Assembly: GCA_026770585.1 (NCBI GenBank)
Contig: MU646597.1
Coordinates: forward strand, 238,597 to 254,112
Reading direction: 5' to 3'
Length of the DNA stretch: 15,516 bases
From: Baffinella frigidus
Lineage: Eukaryota; Cryptophyceae; Cryptomonadales; Baffinellaceae
Within the stretch, counting starts at the first letter, position 1, and each line of letters begins with the position of its first letter. The position numbers and the translations under genes were made by a program. This document shows positions 13,901 through 15,488 of the stretch, in pieces. The notes under the pieces were generated by a model that was given only the letters and a program-made list of their open reading frames with translations, made no database searches and had not been told where the DNA came from.

Positions 13901-15488
13901 CGTGGGTCCCCCTATCGCGCGCGTGTGAACCGTGCCATATCGCGCGCGTGTGAACTGTGCCATATCGCGCGCGCGCGAACCTTGCCAGCAGTTTTCTCCC
14001 TGTGCACTAAAGCTCCCGCTCTCTTCATCTCTGCCAGGAGTTGTTCGGGACGGCGTTCGAACCGCTCGCGTCGTGGATTTAGCGGCTGGGTTCACACTCA
14101 ATCGTTTGCTTTATTCACTAACCCCCTCTCTGTTGTAGGTGCTGTTCGGGATGGCGAATGTTCTGGTGTTCGATCTGCTCGCGTCGTGGACCCTCCCCTA
14201 TCGCGTGCGCGTGTGAACCGTGCCAGCAGTTTTCTCCCTGTACACTGAAGCGCCCGCTCTCTCTATCTCTTGCAGGTGTTGTTCGGCATGGTGAAGTTTC
14301 TGGTGTTCGATCTGCTCGCGTCGTGGATTTTCGCGACGTTTCCCGTCATGGGCTCCACCACGTTCCTCTCGCTCACGGTAAACCCCTAACCCCGAAACCC
14401 GAAACCTTAAACCCTGTGACCCTGTGACCCTGTGACCCTGTGACCCTGTGACCCTGTGACCCAACCCCCGAAACCAGAAACCAGAAACCAGAAACCAGAA
14501 ACCAGAAACCAGAAACCAGAACCCCAAAAATCCAAACCCGTATCCCCCCAACCCCTTCACCCGTCAGCCCCAAACCCTCGACCAAAAATCCTCGACGCCA
14601 AAAATCCAACCGCCAAACAATGAACACTAAACCTTCAACCTCAGACCCTAAACCCCACACCAGGTATCGTTAATATCGGGGGCGGTCGCCGGCGTTGGGA
14701 GCACGATCGTGTCCCAGCCTGCTGACACGGTGCGTCCCTCTATCTGATAGATGCTGACACGGTGCGTCCCTCTATCTTGATAGCTGCTGACACGGTGCAG
14801 CCATCTATCTATCTTGATAGTTGCTGACACGTTTCACGGGGGCGTGTCTTCGAAATGCTGACACGGTGTGACCCTCTATCACGATAGATTCAGGGTCGTG
14901 CACCACAAAACGTTGGAACTCGCCAGACATTCAAAACGTTGGAATTCGCAAGACGTTGTTCCCCATACCCTTGACAGTGACCCCCGCACCACTAACCGCA
15001 GGCGCTGACAAAGATGAAGGAGAACGCGGCGTCTCCACTTAGCAGCCTCCGGTGGCTTCGCGGATACAGTCCATCTAAACGATGTGTTCTAGAATCGCAT
15101 CCAGTTGCATTGGCTCACTCTCCCCTCCCGTGCTCCAGGTGTTGACGAAGACCGCTACCGAGCGAGGACGGGACACGATTTTAAAAACTTTAACCTGAAT
15201 CCTGAAGGAAATGGACTTTTAAAATGAAAAGCCAGGACCGGAATCCCGGTCCTGGCTGTCTTATATGTGCCGAGTTGGCTCGACAGCGGTGAAGGAGAAC
15301 TCCTCAGTGGACGCGGTGACATTTTAATTTTTTTGGAATTCGCCAGAAATTCCCGGGAGTCTCTTCTGATGCGTGGCCGCGCTGTGTCGTCCCCAGCTTT
15401 CTGCTTTACACTAAATCTATATGTTCCCTCCCGTCAGGTGCTGACGAAGATGAAGGAGAACTCGTCGGTGGACGCGGCGACATTTTAA
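370..15488 (+). CDS. Multi-exon SLC25 mitochondrial carrier gene, phosphate-carrier-like, partial
   Basis: Proposed join: 370-423, 1631-1714, 2851-2946, 4136-4222, 4806-4856, 6361-6447, 7431-7751 (internal structure uncertain), 8408-8482, 9041-9129, 9659-9713, 10223-10267, 10425-10475, 11011-11090, 12087-12192, 14276-14377, 14664-14729, 15438-15488 (3' end uncertain). Every junction is GT-AG and reads through in frame; all introns are phase 0 except the two after exons 9 and 13 (phase 2). The carrier part shows the three P-x-[DE]-x-x-x-x-[KR] signatures as PIDVVKTR, PAEVTRIR and PADTVLTK. The third form (SQPADT) and CPAEVTRIRMVSNP resemble the Mir1/SLC25A3 phosphate carriers, six-helix inner-membrane transporters that import phosphate with protons. 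Substrate is inferred from motif style only, and a plastid location cannot be excluded. About 200 N-terminal residues are unrecognised. The last helix pair lies beyond the window. Confidence 0.78.
433..508 (+). repeat. 76-bp inverted repeat, left arm
   Basis: Reverse complement of 1813-1888 with one mismatch. The core from CCTAGGCAGG to CTTAAGGGATA recurs as a solo copy at 3371-3431. The arm is itself partly palindromic (GGCCCTACGGTAGGGC). Confidence 0.93.
543..574. repeat. Perfect 12-bp hairpin
   Basis: AGCTAGGGAGTG and its reverse complement CACTCCCTAGCT are separated by an 8-base loop. Confidence 0.85.
615..736. mobile_element. Small foldback element
   Basis: Arms 615-632 and 719-736 are reverse complements at 17 of 18 positions, enclosing an AT-rich core. 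This is MITE-like in form; no coding capacity. Confidence 0.5.
762..781 (+). pseudogene. Copy of the exon 1 end plus donor
   Basis: GCCGAGAAGCAGGTGCGCCC matches 412-431 at 19 of 20 positions, carrying the last codons of exon 1 and its GTGCGCC donor into the intron. Confidence 0.6.
989..1064. repeat. Short tandem repeat, about 30-bp unit
   Basis: Three imperfect units built on CACTCCCACGACT; two carry GGTCAAAT after it. Confidence 0.75.
1077..1253. mobile_element. Foldback (MITE-like) element
   Basis: Arms 1077-1160 and 1171-1253 are inverted copies with a few substitutions and a loop of about 10 bases. The ends GTAGAGCG and CGCTCTAC pair. The ends would fit a TA target site but this is not established. 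Nothing coding inside. Confidence 0.75.
1374..1393. repeat. Perfect 20-bp palindrome
   Basis: CCGCGACAGATCTGTCGCGG has no mismatches. Confidence 0.8.
1508..1615. repeat. Tandem duplication, about 54-bp unit
   Basis: Two imperfect units carrying CCTCCACAAAGTTGAC followed by CAAAGTTGAGGA. Confidence 0.7.
1631..1714 (+). CDS. Candidate exon 2 of the carrier gene (N-terminal extension)
   Basis: Twenty-eight codons beginning VSEVMRKELRRFAG and ending YGLASYPGKDG. The acceptor is GCTCCGCAG and the donor GTGCGC is the same hexamer used by candidate exons 1 and 6. The charged, helix-like composition contrasts with the low-complexity surroundings. Function is unknown. The exon lies between the two arms of a 76-bp inverted repeat (433-508 and 1813-1888). 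No homolog was recognised, so the call rests on splice signals and reading-frame continuity. Confidence 0.5.
1755..1770 (+). pseudogene. Possible exon 5 edge fragment
   Basis: CACAGGTTATGAGCC matches the acceptor and first bases of exon 5 (ACAGGTTATGA) and the decayed copies at 4931 and 5173 (ACAGGTTGTGAGCC). It is short, so could be chance. Confidence 0.3.
1813..1888 (-). repeat. 76-bp inverted repeat, right arm
   Basis: Reverse complement of 433-508 (75 of 76 by eye). It is followed directly by the perfect palindrome GCCGTCAAATTTGACGGC and a partial GGCCACTTAAGGG repeat at 1904-1916. No target-site duplication is obvious at the outer ends. Confidence 0.93.
1900..2110. other. Non-coding intron sequence
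   Basis: No exon with splice signals or recognisable protein was found here; open frames are short and unsupported. Confidence 0.4.
2111..2255. repeat. CCCCATA / CCCCAAA repeat array
   Basis: Heptamers CCCCATA grade into CCCCAAA, then into CCCAAAA-like ends. Degenerate telomere-like composition. Confidence 0.9.
2292..2420. mobile_element. Foldback (MITE-like) element with perfect central hairpin
   Basis: Outer ends CCACCCTGG and CCAGGGTGG pair, as do GGGCAAATC / GATTTGCCC and TTAAGTCAA / TTGACTTAA. The centre TGCGCCCGG-AAT-CCGGGCGCA is perfect. The left arm has a small extra insertion (GATGGTTTTT). Confidence 0.75.
2447..2488. repeat. Two overlapping short hairpins
   Basis: GGTCTCCTCA-AGA-TGAGGAGACC at 2447-2469 is perfect; it runs into ACCGGGAA-TTGA-TTTCCCGGT. 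Confidence 0.75.
2565..2598 (-). pseudogene. Inverted, intron-less copy of the exon 4/exon 5 junction (1)
   Basis: On the - strand it reads GAGGAACAG followed directly by GTTATGGCGGATGCGCT, i.e. EEQVMADALQA, matching exon 4 end plus exon 5 start without the 583-bp intron. Confidence 0.75.
2616..2660 (+). pseudogene. Partial copy of exon 3 5' end
   Basis: After CTCCGGCAG, the copy matches the first 14-15 codons of exon 3 (AERLTSEMMLHYG) and then diverges. It is part of a larger duplication of 2565-2660 with 2801-2895. Confidence 0.75.
2778..2797. repeat. CA dinucleotide repeat
   Basis: Ten AC units. Confidence 0.9.
2801..2836 (-). pseudogene. Inverted, intron-less copy of the exon 4/exon 5 junction (2)
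   Basis: On the - strand GGGGAGGAACAG is followed directly by GTTATGACGGATGCGCT (EEQVMTDALQA), 17 of 18 identical to exon 5 in the second part. Further upstream on the - strand the reading AVPPAG resembles SSVPPG of exon 4. Confidence 0.78.
2851..2946 (+). CDS. Exon 3 of the carrier gene (N-terminal extension)
   Basis: Thirty-two codons, starting AERLASEMMLHYGDLG and ending HLAIAFSILDA. Acceptor CTTCCGGCAG, donor GTCCGT, phase 0. It is the only copy holding both edges; partial copies lie at 2616-2660, 3086-3115, 3214-3257, 3451-3515 and 3614-3650. Joined to exon 4 it gives SILDA-DYQPVEAIKAL, a plausible helical segment. The first bases of the exon overlap what may be the far end of an inverted exon 4 copy (see 2801-2836), so the 5' boundary is less certain than the 3' one. 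Confidence 0.62.
2947..3059. mobile_element. Foldback element beginning exactly at the exon 3 splice donor
   Basis: Outer arms GTCCGTGCGCTGCTCC (2947-2962) and GGAGCAGCGCACGGAC (3044-3059) are perfect inverted copies; the inner arms 2987-3003 and 3008-3024 are perfect over 17 bp with a 4-base loop. The first base of the element is the first base of the intron. A decayed related copy lies at 3251-3330. Confidence 0.75.
3086..3257 (+). pseudogene. Two copies of the exon 3 end plus donor, with a mini-intron between
   Basis: 3086-3115 and 3214-3257 both carry the ATCGCCTT-CTCGATCCTCGACGCG end followed by GTGTG or GTCCGTG. Between them are GTGTGT, TACTAAT and CTGCTCCCAG, i.e. donor-, branch- and acceptor-like motifs. 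Confidence 0.7.
3111..3217. repeat. 107-bp direct repeat, left copy
   Basis: Repeated at 3511-3617 at an offset of exactly 400 bases with about two mismatches. It starts right after the exon 3 end copy and ends at AAAGAGCC. Confidence 0.9.
3371..3431 (+). repeat. Third, solo copy of the inverted-repeat arm
   Basis: Matches the core of 433-508 with about two substitutions. Its existence without a partner suggests that the 60-76 bp sequence is a short mobile repeat in its own right and not only the end of a larger element. Confidence 0.85.
3451..3515 (+). pseudogene. Copy of the exon 3 3' two-thirds plus donor
   Basis: Matches exon 3 from GGGGACCTCGGG to CTCGACGCG (GDLGxxPRHHLAIAFSILDA-like but with ATG in place of AAG and a shifted base pattern), then GTGTGT. 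It has no acceptor of its own; ACCTCGGGATGAAGCC replaces ACCTCGGGAAGGAGCC. Confidence 0.75.
3511..3617. repeat. 107-bp direct repeat, right copy
   Basis: Second copy of 3111-3217. Confidence 0.9.
3614..3650 (+). pseudogene. Decayed copy of the exon 3 interior
   Basis: GAGCCGCGGCGCCATCTTG followed by CGATCGCCTTCG resembles GAGCCGCGCCACCACCTCG followed by CAATCGCCTTTTCG of exon 3. Confidence 0.5.
3770..4085. repeat. Poly-C, CT and CCCT repeat tract
   Basis: A 13-base C run, CT-rich DNA, then CCCT units with interspersed CCCG from about 3907. It is interrupted at 3871-3908 by a copy of exon 4. Encodes only low-complexity proline/serine frames. Confidence 0.92.
3871..3908 (+). pseudogene. Copy of the exon 4 5' half with acceptor
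   Basis: After TGTAACGCAG it reads DYQPVEAIEALS, one residue different from exon 4, then falls into the CCCT tract. The upstream GTCCGACGTTGGACGCGCGG also matches the intron before exon 4 at 4088-4110. Confidence 0.8.
4136..4222 (+). CDS. Exon 4 of the carrier gene (N-terminal extension)
   Basis: Twenty-nine codons: DYQPVEAIKALSKGSG, then a TVVVSS strand-like stretch, ending VPPGEEQ. The acceptor is CCTGACGCAG and the donor is GTTATA. A copy of the 5' half is at 3871-3908 and a copy of the 3' end at 4410-4452. The end AACAG|GTTAT is repeated exactly at the start of the next exon, so the intron is flanked by a 10-bp direct repeat. Function of this segment is unknown. Confidence 0.65.
4236..4782. 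repeat. Degenerate CCCTAAA telomere-like intron array
   Basis: CCCTAAA units interleaved with CCCTCAA, CATTAAA, CATTGAA and CCCTCGA variants fill almost the whole intron between exons 4 and 5. Confidence 0.92.
4410..4452 (+). pseudogene. Copy of the exon 4 3' end plus donor inside the repeat array
   Basis: TGGTCTCGTCGGTGGCTCCC then GGGGAGGAACAGGTTATTCC matches 4191-4231, with the codon CCG changed to GCT. It carries the AACAGGTTAT ten-mer. Confidence 0.85.
4806..4856 (+). CDS. Exon 5 of the carrier gene (N-terminal extension)
   Basis: Seventeen codons, VMKDALRASFTTPLTDK, with acceptor CACAACAG and donor GTCTTC, phase 0. Intron-less inverted copies of the exon 4/exon 5 junction at 2565-2598 and 2801-2836 preserve the same reading frame (EEQVMxDALxA), which independently supports joining these two exons. 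Two decayed same-strand copies follow at 4931-4996 and 5173-5238. Confidence 0.68.
4862..4904. repeat. TTC / CT microsatellite
   Basis: CTTCTT followed by about 16 CT units. Confidence 0.9.
4931..4996 (+). pseudogene. Decayed exon 5 copy (1)
   Basis: AACAGGTTGTG at the start and TCAACGACAAGGGCT at the end mirror AACAGGTTATG and TCACCGACAAGGTCT of exon 5, with a diverged middle. Confidence 0.6.
5173..5238 (+). pseudogene. Decayed exon 5 copy (2)
   Basis: Nearly identical to 4931-4996. Both sit in a larger duplication that includes a CT tract and GAGCCTTRAGTTGAGTGATC upstream. Confidence 0.6.
5240..5715. other. Non-coding intron sequence
   Basis: No exon-like segment recognised. Contains a short duplication GGYGTCCACTTAA (about 5368-5400). 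Confidence 0.4.
5722..5790. repeat. Short tandem repeat, about 22-bp unit
   Basis: Repeats of CAACTTACGTCGAACCGAT and the related TTACGTCCTGTCA. Confidence 0.8.
5831..5855 (+). pseudogene. Exon 6 5'-edge copy (1)
   Basis: GGCGGGGCTCCCCCCCGCTG resembles GGCAGGGCTTCCCCCCGCTG at the exon 6 acceptor. Confidence 0.55.
5859..6130. repeat. 24-bp minisatellite
   Basis: Unit AACACCTCTTAACACACATG plus ATGC, at least seven imperfect copies, interrupted by copies of the exon 6 edge. Confidence 0.88.
6021..6094 (+). pseudogene. Exon 6 5'-edge copies (2 and 3)
   Basis: GCAGGGCTTCCCCCCGCTGG at 6021 and GGCAGGACTTCCCCCCGCTG at 6072 both reproduce acceptor plus first four codons, preceded by ACACCATATG or ACATGATGTG as at the real exon. 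Confidence 0.75.
6223..6264 (+). pseudogene. Exon 6 5'-edge copy (4)
   Basis: Reads GLPPLMPNSISL against GFPPLMPDSVSL of exon 6; acceptor GTGGCAG intact, then diverges into a repeated CCCCCGATGGCTGG segment. Confidence 0.82.
6361..6447 (+). CDS. Exon 6 of the carrier gene (N-terminal extension)
   Basis: Twenty-nine codons starting GFPPLMPDSVSLVRSEVG and ending FELPVKDLIEG. The acceptor is ATGTGGCAG and the donor GTGCGC, phase 0. Four partial copies of its 5' edge, each with the GGCAG acceptor, lie upstream between 5831 and 6264; only this copy reaches a donor. The protein family is not recognised. Confidence 0.65.
6495..6546. repeat. GATT / GGTT microsatellite and G run
   Basis: GATT units become GGTT and end in nine Gs. 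Confidence 0.9.
6566..6640 (+). pseudogene. Remote decayed copy of exon 8 end and upstream flank
   Basis: AGGGTTGTTTCTACGGATAT then CCCAACCTGATCCATG and TACGGTCTCGTCGTGCC parallel AGGGTTGTTCCTACGGATAT, CCCAACCTGGGCCATG and the HGLVVP coding part at 8800-8870. It lies about 1.8 kb upstream of exon 8. Confidence 0.7.
6641..6975. repeat. CCTT/CTTC tetranucleotide tract with GATT end
   Basis: About 320 bases of CCTT units with CATC, CTTT and CACC variants; the opposite strand is purine-only. Reading frames are low-complexity artefacts. Confidence 0.97.
7029..7181. mobile_element. Foldback (MITE-like) element
   Basis: Ends CCCGG and CCGGG; arms share CGAGTATTYCTCAGA, TACGATTT and TTTTGGTGTATCT in inverted order. 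The left arm has an extra 19-20 bases (7060-7078). Confidence 0.7.
7182..7430. other. Non-coding intron end
   Basis: No exon recognised. CACAGGTTATG at 7335-7345 is a short match to the exon 5 acceptor. A pyrimidine-rich stretch precedes the exon 7 acceptor. Confidence 0.4.
7431..7751 (+). CDS. Exon 7 region: internally duplicated exon, N-terminal extension
   Basis: The acceptor GCGGTTGCAG leads into SGKSLSKPETVKQLAPSG and EFLGDT (7431-7502). A second copy of VKQLxPSGxFLGDT starts at 7668 and continues into SLGVVKRERPMEPV, ending at 7751 before the donor GTAACA. Both copies share a reading frame with no stop between them. The region could be one 107-codon exon, or could be split by a potential intron 7573-7673 (CCA|GTGAGT to TAAAG|CAG). 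A third, 3'-only copy is at 7835-7879. Joined to exon 8 it gives MEPV-VYATMGFAGM, entering the first carrier helix. Confidence 0.6.
7835..7890 (+). pseudogene. Copy of the exon 7 3' end plus donor
   Basis: Reads LGVVKQDRTMEPV against LGVVKRERPMEPV, followed by GTGACACCTCC (real donor GTAACACCTCC). The following ATGAAACCTSCCCCATCGCA is also duplicated (near 7788 and 7921). No acceptor is next to the copy. Confidence 0.85.
7940..8407. other. Intron sequence with short repeats
   Basis: Contains a hairpin CTCCCG-CGTAGTTA-CGGGAG near 8104-8123, a 12-base G run at 8180-8191, and an imperfect direct repeat TTGACCATCATTCTGGCCAG / TTGACCGTCATTTGACCAG near 8250-8310. No gene seen. Confidence 0.5.
8408..8482 (+). 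CDS. Exon 8: first transmembrane helix and PIDV signature of the carrier
   Basis: Twenty-five codons starting VYATMGFAGMVCCAFMHG and ending LVVPIDV. The glycine-rich helix followed by PID matches helix 1 of the SLC25 fold, where the proline kinks the helix and the aspartate forms part of the matrix salt-bridge network. Acceptor GTGCGGCAG, donor GTCCGC, phase 0. The first intronic codons, read through, would give VRA in place of the exon 9 residues VKT. Copies of the exon end with donor follow at 8561-8590, 8697-8722 and 8841-8884, and one lies at 6614-6640. Confidence 0.85.
8561..8590 (+). pseudogene. Exon 8 3'-edge copy (1)
   Basis: GTCGTGCCCATCGACGTGGT then CCGC repeats exon 8 end and donor exactly over about 24 bases (VVPIDV|GTCCGC), in frame with the real copy. 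Confidence 0.88.
8586..8696. repeat. Degenerate CGGAAC / CGAAAC repeat
   Basis: Units of 7 bases such as CCGGAAC, ACGGAAC and CCGAAAC between two exon 8 edge copies. Confidence 0.9.
8697..8722 (+). pseudogene. Exon 8 3'-edge copy (2)
   Basis: CGTGCCCATCGACGTGTTCC then GCGCC; the donor GGT is changed to GTT. Confidence 0.85.
8796..8815. repeat. Short hairpin upstream of an exon 8 copy
   Basis: CCGTAGG-GTTGTT-CCTACGG; the decayed equivalent is at about 6567-6595 beside the remote exon 8 copy. Confidence 0.7.
8841..8884 (+). pseudogene. Exon 8 3'-edge copy (3)
   Basis: GCCATGCACCGCCTCAACGT then GCCCATCGCCGTGGTCCGCG matches the MHGLVVPIDV coding end with several substitutions and an intact GTCCGCG donor. 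Confidence 0.82.
9014..9040 (+). promoter_or_regulatory. 3' splice region with consensus branch point
   Basis: TGCTAAC at 9014-9020 precedes a pyrimidine-rich stretch and the acceptor GGTCTCAG ending at 9040. Comparable CACTAAA, CACTAAC or CACTGAA motifs occur upstream of the exon 15 copies and of exons 16-17 copies, giving a consistent branch-point usage for the gene. Confidence 0.7.
9041..9129 (+). CDS. Exon 9: first carrier repeat, matrix loop and amphipathic helix
   Basis: Twenty-nine codons plus two bases. It begins VKTRMQTTPGRYKSLVDG and ends VQKIWKEEGLKG (last codon split). It completes the PIDV-VKTRMQ signature and supplies the conserved EG motif and amphipathic matrix helix of repeat 1. 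The acceptor is GGTCTCAG, with an excellent branch-point candidate TGCTAAC at 9014-9020, 21 bases upstream. The donor GTGAGT is close to consensus. This is the best-supported exon in the window. Confidence 0.92.
9281..9486. repeat. CT-rich tract with a duplicated segment
   Basis: CTCTGCCCGTCTTTCTGTCT and CTCTGCCCGTCTCTCTGTCT, each followed by a GGTGGTGA end, are direct copies. 9341-9356 (GGTGGCGACCGGGGTT) between them resembles the start of exon 10. Confidence 0.75.
9659..9713 (+). CDS. Exon 10: second transmembrane helix of the carrier
   Basis: Completes the split glycine and reads VAAGFGPTIAGYSIYGVT. GFGPTxxGYSIYG is typical of helix 2 in phosphate-type carriers. Acceptor TGTGGCAG, donor GTACAG, phase 2 in and phase 0 out. 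A copy of the 3' part of the exon with degenerate flank is at 9863-9891. Fragments resembling its 5' edge lie at 9341-9356 and 9486-9496. Confidence 0.85.
9718..10219. repeat. CCCCAAA / CCCGAAA telomere-like intron array
   Basis: Heptamer repeats fill the intron between exons 10 and 11, with the purest run of CCCCAAA at about 9896-9968. Confidence 0.95.
9863..9891 (+). pseudogene. Copy of the exon 10 3' end inside the repeat array
   Basis: GGTACTCGATCTACCGCCTC then ACAGTA parallels GGTACTCGATCTACGGCGTC then ACGGTA, with the donor-side GGTA changed to AGTA. Confidence 0.85.
10223..10267 (+). CDS. Exon 11: link from helix 2 toward the second carrier repeat
   Basis: Fifteen codons, VYPGYEMFKRIFISA, with acceptor AACCCAG and donor GTCGAA. 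YEMFKR matches the conserved segment after helix 2 of phosphate-type carriers (YEFFKK-like). It is only 45 bases long, embedded in CCCCAAA repeats on the left and CCCTAAA repeats on the right. Confidence 0.85.
10270..10424. repeat. CCCTAAA telomere-like intron
   Basis: The whole 157-bp intron between exons 11 and 12 consists of CCCTAAA units with CCCCAAA and CCCTGAA variants. Confidence 0.95.
10425..10475 (+). CDS. Exon 12: start of the second carrier repeat
   Basis: Seventeen codons, VGEANDAVFHVPLVLAA, leading into helix 3. Acceptor CACCAG, donor GTACCA. The upstream intron is only 157 bp and is almost pure CCCTAAA-type repeat. The intron start GTCG and the exon start GTCG are the same four bases. 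Confidence 0.85.
10477..11003. repeat. Mixed CCCTAAA / CCCCAAA / CCCCGAA array with a strand switch
   Basis: Includes a 24-bp tandem (ACACCCTCATCCCTAAATCC, three copies near 10486-10560). At about 10880-10940 the strand bias switches to GGTTTAGG/TTTAGGG, then back. Confidence 0.9.
10741..10854 (+). pseudogene. Two copies of the exon 13 5' edge
   Basis: 10741-10758 (GACAGGCATCATCGGGGA) is decayed. 10824-10854 is identical to the acceptor and first 26 bases of exon 13 (ASSATIIA), and its upstream AACCCTCGCTATGGGACAG matches the real flank AACCCTCGCTATTGGACAG. Confidence 0.88.
11011..11090 (+). CDS. Exon 13: third helix and PAEVTRIR signature of the carrier
   Basis: Twenty-six codons plus two bases: ASSATIIACLAVCPAEVTR, then IRMVSNPG with the glycine codon split. 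CPAEVTRIRMVSNP matches the second-repeat signature of Mir1/SLC25A3-type carriers. Acceptor TTGGACAG, donor GTACGT. Its 5' edge is copied at 10741-10758 and 10824-10854 and its 3' edge in the array 11154-11500. Confidence 0.9.
11056..11500 (+). repeat. Tandem array of the exon 13 3' edge plus donor
   Basis: After the real edge (11056-11096), copies occur at 11154-11195, 11254-11293, 11346-11376 and 11456-11500. Units of about 95-110 bp include CCTCCACCACCCC, TTCTGAACACT and AAGAACCGTGT segments. The last copy is identical to the real exon end and donor over about 40 bases. Confidence 0.9.
11500..11840. other. Non-coding intron sequence
   Basis: Only a small duplication of TGGACCACCAGA (about 11585-11615) is seen; no exon recognised. 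Confidence 0.4.
11841..11972 (+). pseudogene. Two copies of the exon 14 5' edge
   Basis: 11841-11880 (GGCAGGTTCGCAGGCAGGGT...) and 11931-11972 (TGGCAGGTTCGCGGATGGGG then GCGGGGGGATGGCCGTGGC) reproduce the acceptor and FADGGGG coding start. Confidence 0.82.
11990..12078. repeat. Tandem repeat, about 24-bp unit
   Basis: Four imperfect units of GTTTTCCTATG followed by AAATTAAAT-like sequence, immediately upstream of the exon 14 acceptor. Confidence 0.88.
12087..12192 (+). CDS. Exon 14: second-repeat matrix helix and start of helix 4
   Basis: Completes the split glycine and reads FADGGGGLAVAMKIVEDEG, then FFRGLYEGFAFLVTRQ. EDEGFFRGLYEGF is the conserved EG-x-x-x-x-x-G element after repeat 2 and FLVTRQ begins helix 4. 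Acceptor CTGTGGCAG, donor GTGCTG. 5'-edge copies are at 11841-11880 and 11931-11972; a broken 3' copy is at 12294-12361. The start of the following intron (GTGCTGATTGGG) resembles the start of exon 15 copies (GTGCTGTTCGGG at 14139). Confidence 0.88.
12294..12361 (+). pseudogene. Broken copy of the exon 14 3' part
   Basis: ATGAAGATCGTCGAGGATGA (MKIVEDEG) is intact; a deletion replaces the FRGLYE codons and creates an in-frame stop, then GGGCTTCGCGTTCCTCGTAA resumes. The final CGCCAGG donor context is GGGACA rather than GT. Confidence 0.88.
12362..12608. other. Non-coding intron sequence
   Basis: No exon, repeat or RNA gene recognised. Confidence 0.35.
12609..12787. mobile_element. Foldback (MITE-like) element
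   Basis: CCACACGAGGCTACC at the left pairs with GGGTAGCATCGTGTGG at the right, continuing through ATGCGAACAGAATAAA / TTTATTCTGTTCGCAT; arms about 33 bp. Confidence 0.8.
12832..12881. repeat. Hairpin with an extra direct copy
   Basis: CGACATCAGG-CTATTAT-CCTGATGTCG, then a further CCTGATGTCG at 12872-12881. Confidence 0.8.
12894..13134. mobile_element. Foldback (MITE-like) element, about 240 bp
   Basis: Arms 12894-12952 and 13073-13134 pair through ATTGTCGAAATGGGCT, CGCGCGG and ATCGAGGTCAGGTCAG. The loop is A-rich and non-coding. Confidence 0.82.
13156..13203. repeat. Short TTTAGGG-like stretch, opposite strand orientation
   Basis: GGTTCAGGGTTTGG and GAGGGTTTAGGGTTCAGGG. Confidence 0.7.
13254..13271. 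repeat. Short hairpin
   Basis: CCGGGGT-GCTT-ACCCCGG. Confidence 0.6.
13437..13488 (+). pseudogene. Exon 15 copy A
   Basis: Acceptor GTCTTGCAG with CACTAAA upstream; reads VPLRMVNVLAFGLLAS. Not followed by a donor or the second half of the exon. Confidence 0.85.
13508..13556. repeat. 26-bp CGCGCGTGTGAACCGTGCCA repeat
   Basis: Two units here and further copies at about 13916-13990, 14203-14226 and a decayed one near 13329. These accompany each exon 15 copy. Confidence 0.85.
13604..13788. mobile_element. Foldback element inserted in the pyrimidine tract of exon 15 copy B
   Basis: ATTTCTTCC-CCGATTGACTTTACAAG on the left pairs with CTTGTAAAGTCAATCGGG-AAGAAAT on the right. Compared with copies C and E, the CACTAAAGCTCCCGCTCTCT tract is interrupted here before its CAG. 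Confidence 0.8.
13786..13844. repeat. Perfect 17-bp hairpin
   Basis: AATGGTTTCTTCCCGAG and CTCGGGAAGAAACCATT, adjacent to and sharing sequence with the end of 13604-13788. Confidence 0.88.
13855..13905 (+). pseudogene. Exon 15 copy B
   Basis: After CTCTTCCAG reads VLFGMVKFLVFDLLASW, identical in protein to the start of the real exon, then GTCCCC could act as a donor. It lacks the second half. Confidence 0.85.
14038..14080 (+). pseudogene. Exon 15 copy C, deleted
   Basis: After TCTGCCAG, ELFGT is followed by an internal deletion and by PLASWI with an in-frame TAG. Confidence 0.85.
14139..14195 (+). pseudogene. Exon 15 copy D
   Basis: After CACTAAC and CTGTTGTAG reads VLFGMANVLVFDLLASW then diverges. 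Mixed features of copy A (ANV) and copy E. Confidence 0.85.
14276..14377 (+). CDS. Exon 15: fourth helix of the carrier, full-length copy
   Basis: Thirty-four codons: VLFGMVKFLVFDLLASW, then IFATFPVMG and STTFLSLT. MVKFLVFD matches the helix 4 / linker segment of phosphate-type carriers (AKFxVFE). It has an acceptor CTCTTGCAG with pyrimidine tract and CACTGAA branch-like motif, and the donor GTAAAC. It is the last and only full-length member of a five-copy array starting at 13437; the other copies stop after about 17 codons. Confidence 0.88.
14379..14660. repeat. Intron of simple repeats
   Basis: CCCTGTGA octamer, about six units (14412-14461); AAACCAG heptamer, about eight units (14468-14521); then CCCTAAA/CCAAAAA-like degenerate units. 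Confidence 0.92.
14664..14729 (+). CDS. Exon 16: fifth helix and PADT signature of the carrier
   Basis: Twenty-two codons: VSLISGAVAGVGSTIV, then SQPADT. The SQPADT form of the third signature is characteristic of phosphate-type carriers. Acceptor CACACCAG, donor GTGCGT. The exon end with its donor is repeated four more times downstream (14753-14889). Confidence 0.88.
14721..14889 (+). repeat. Tandem array of the exon 16 end plus donor
   Basis: GCTGACACG starts at 14721 (real), 14753, 14786, 14823 and 14857, spacing 32-37 bases. Most are followed by GTGCGTCCCTCTATCTTGAT or variants. Confidence 0.92.
14903..14960. repeat. Short tandem duplication
   Basis: AAAACGTTGGAACTCGCCAG and AAAACGTTGGAATTCGCAAG; the TTGGAATTCGCCAGA part recurs at 15334. 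Confidence 0.75.
15002..15160 (+). pseudogene. Two exon 17 5'-edge copies
   Basis: 15002 onward, after CACTAACCGCAG, reads ALTKMKENAAS and stays open. 15139-15160, after GTGCTCCAG, reads VLTKTAT. Either could be an alternative to 15438; the 15002 copy has the better branch-point match. Confidence 0.7.
15178..15257. repeat. Two hairpins
   Basis: ATTTTAAAA near 15179 pairs with TTTTAAAAT near 15217; AGCCAGGACCGG-AATC-CCGGTCCTGGCT at 15230-15257 is perfect. Confidence 0.8.
15289..15365 (+). pseudogene. Copy of the exon 17 3' part and flank
   Basis: GTGAAGGAGAACTCCTCAGT then GGACGCGGTGACATTTTAAT matches 15450-15490, including the downstream TTTTTTGGRATTCG. Confidence 0.88.
15438..15488 (+). CDS. 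Exon 17: third carrier signature completion, 3' end uncertain
   Basis: After CTCCCGTCAG it reads VLTKMKENSSVDAATF and then TAA. VLTKM completes PADT-VLTKM. A normal carrier needs roughly 60-70 more residues, so the stop is probably not the real end. A donor could be the GTGGAC inside TCGTCG|GTGGAC, with further exons outside the window. CACTAAA about 25 bases upstream is a branch candidate. Similar starts at 15002 and 15139 and a similar end at 15289 compete with it. Confidence 0.6.
   Translation: MLTKMKENSSVDAATF

Noticed and set aside
13520-14248. Several 100-codon frames across the exon 15 array
   Set aside because: They run through acceptors, foldback elements and GC repeats; only the short exon copies within have protein similarity.
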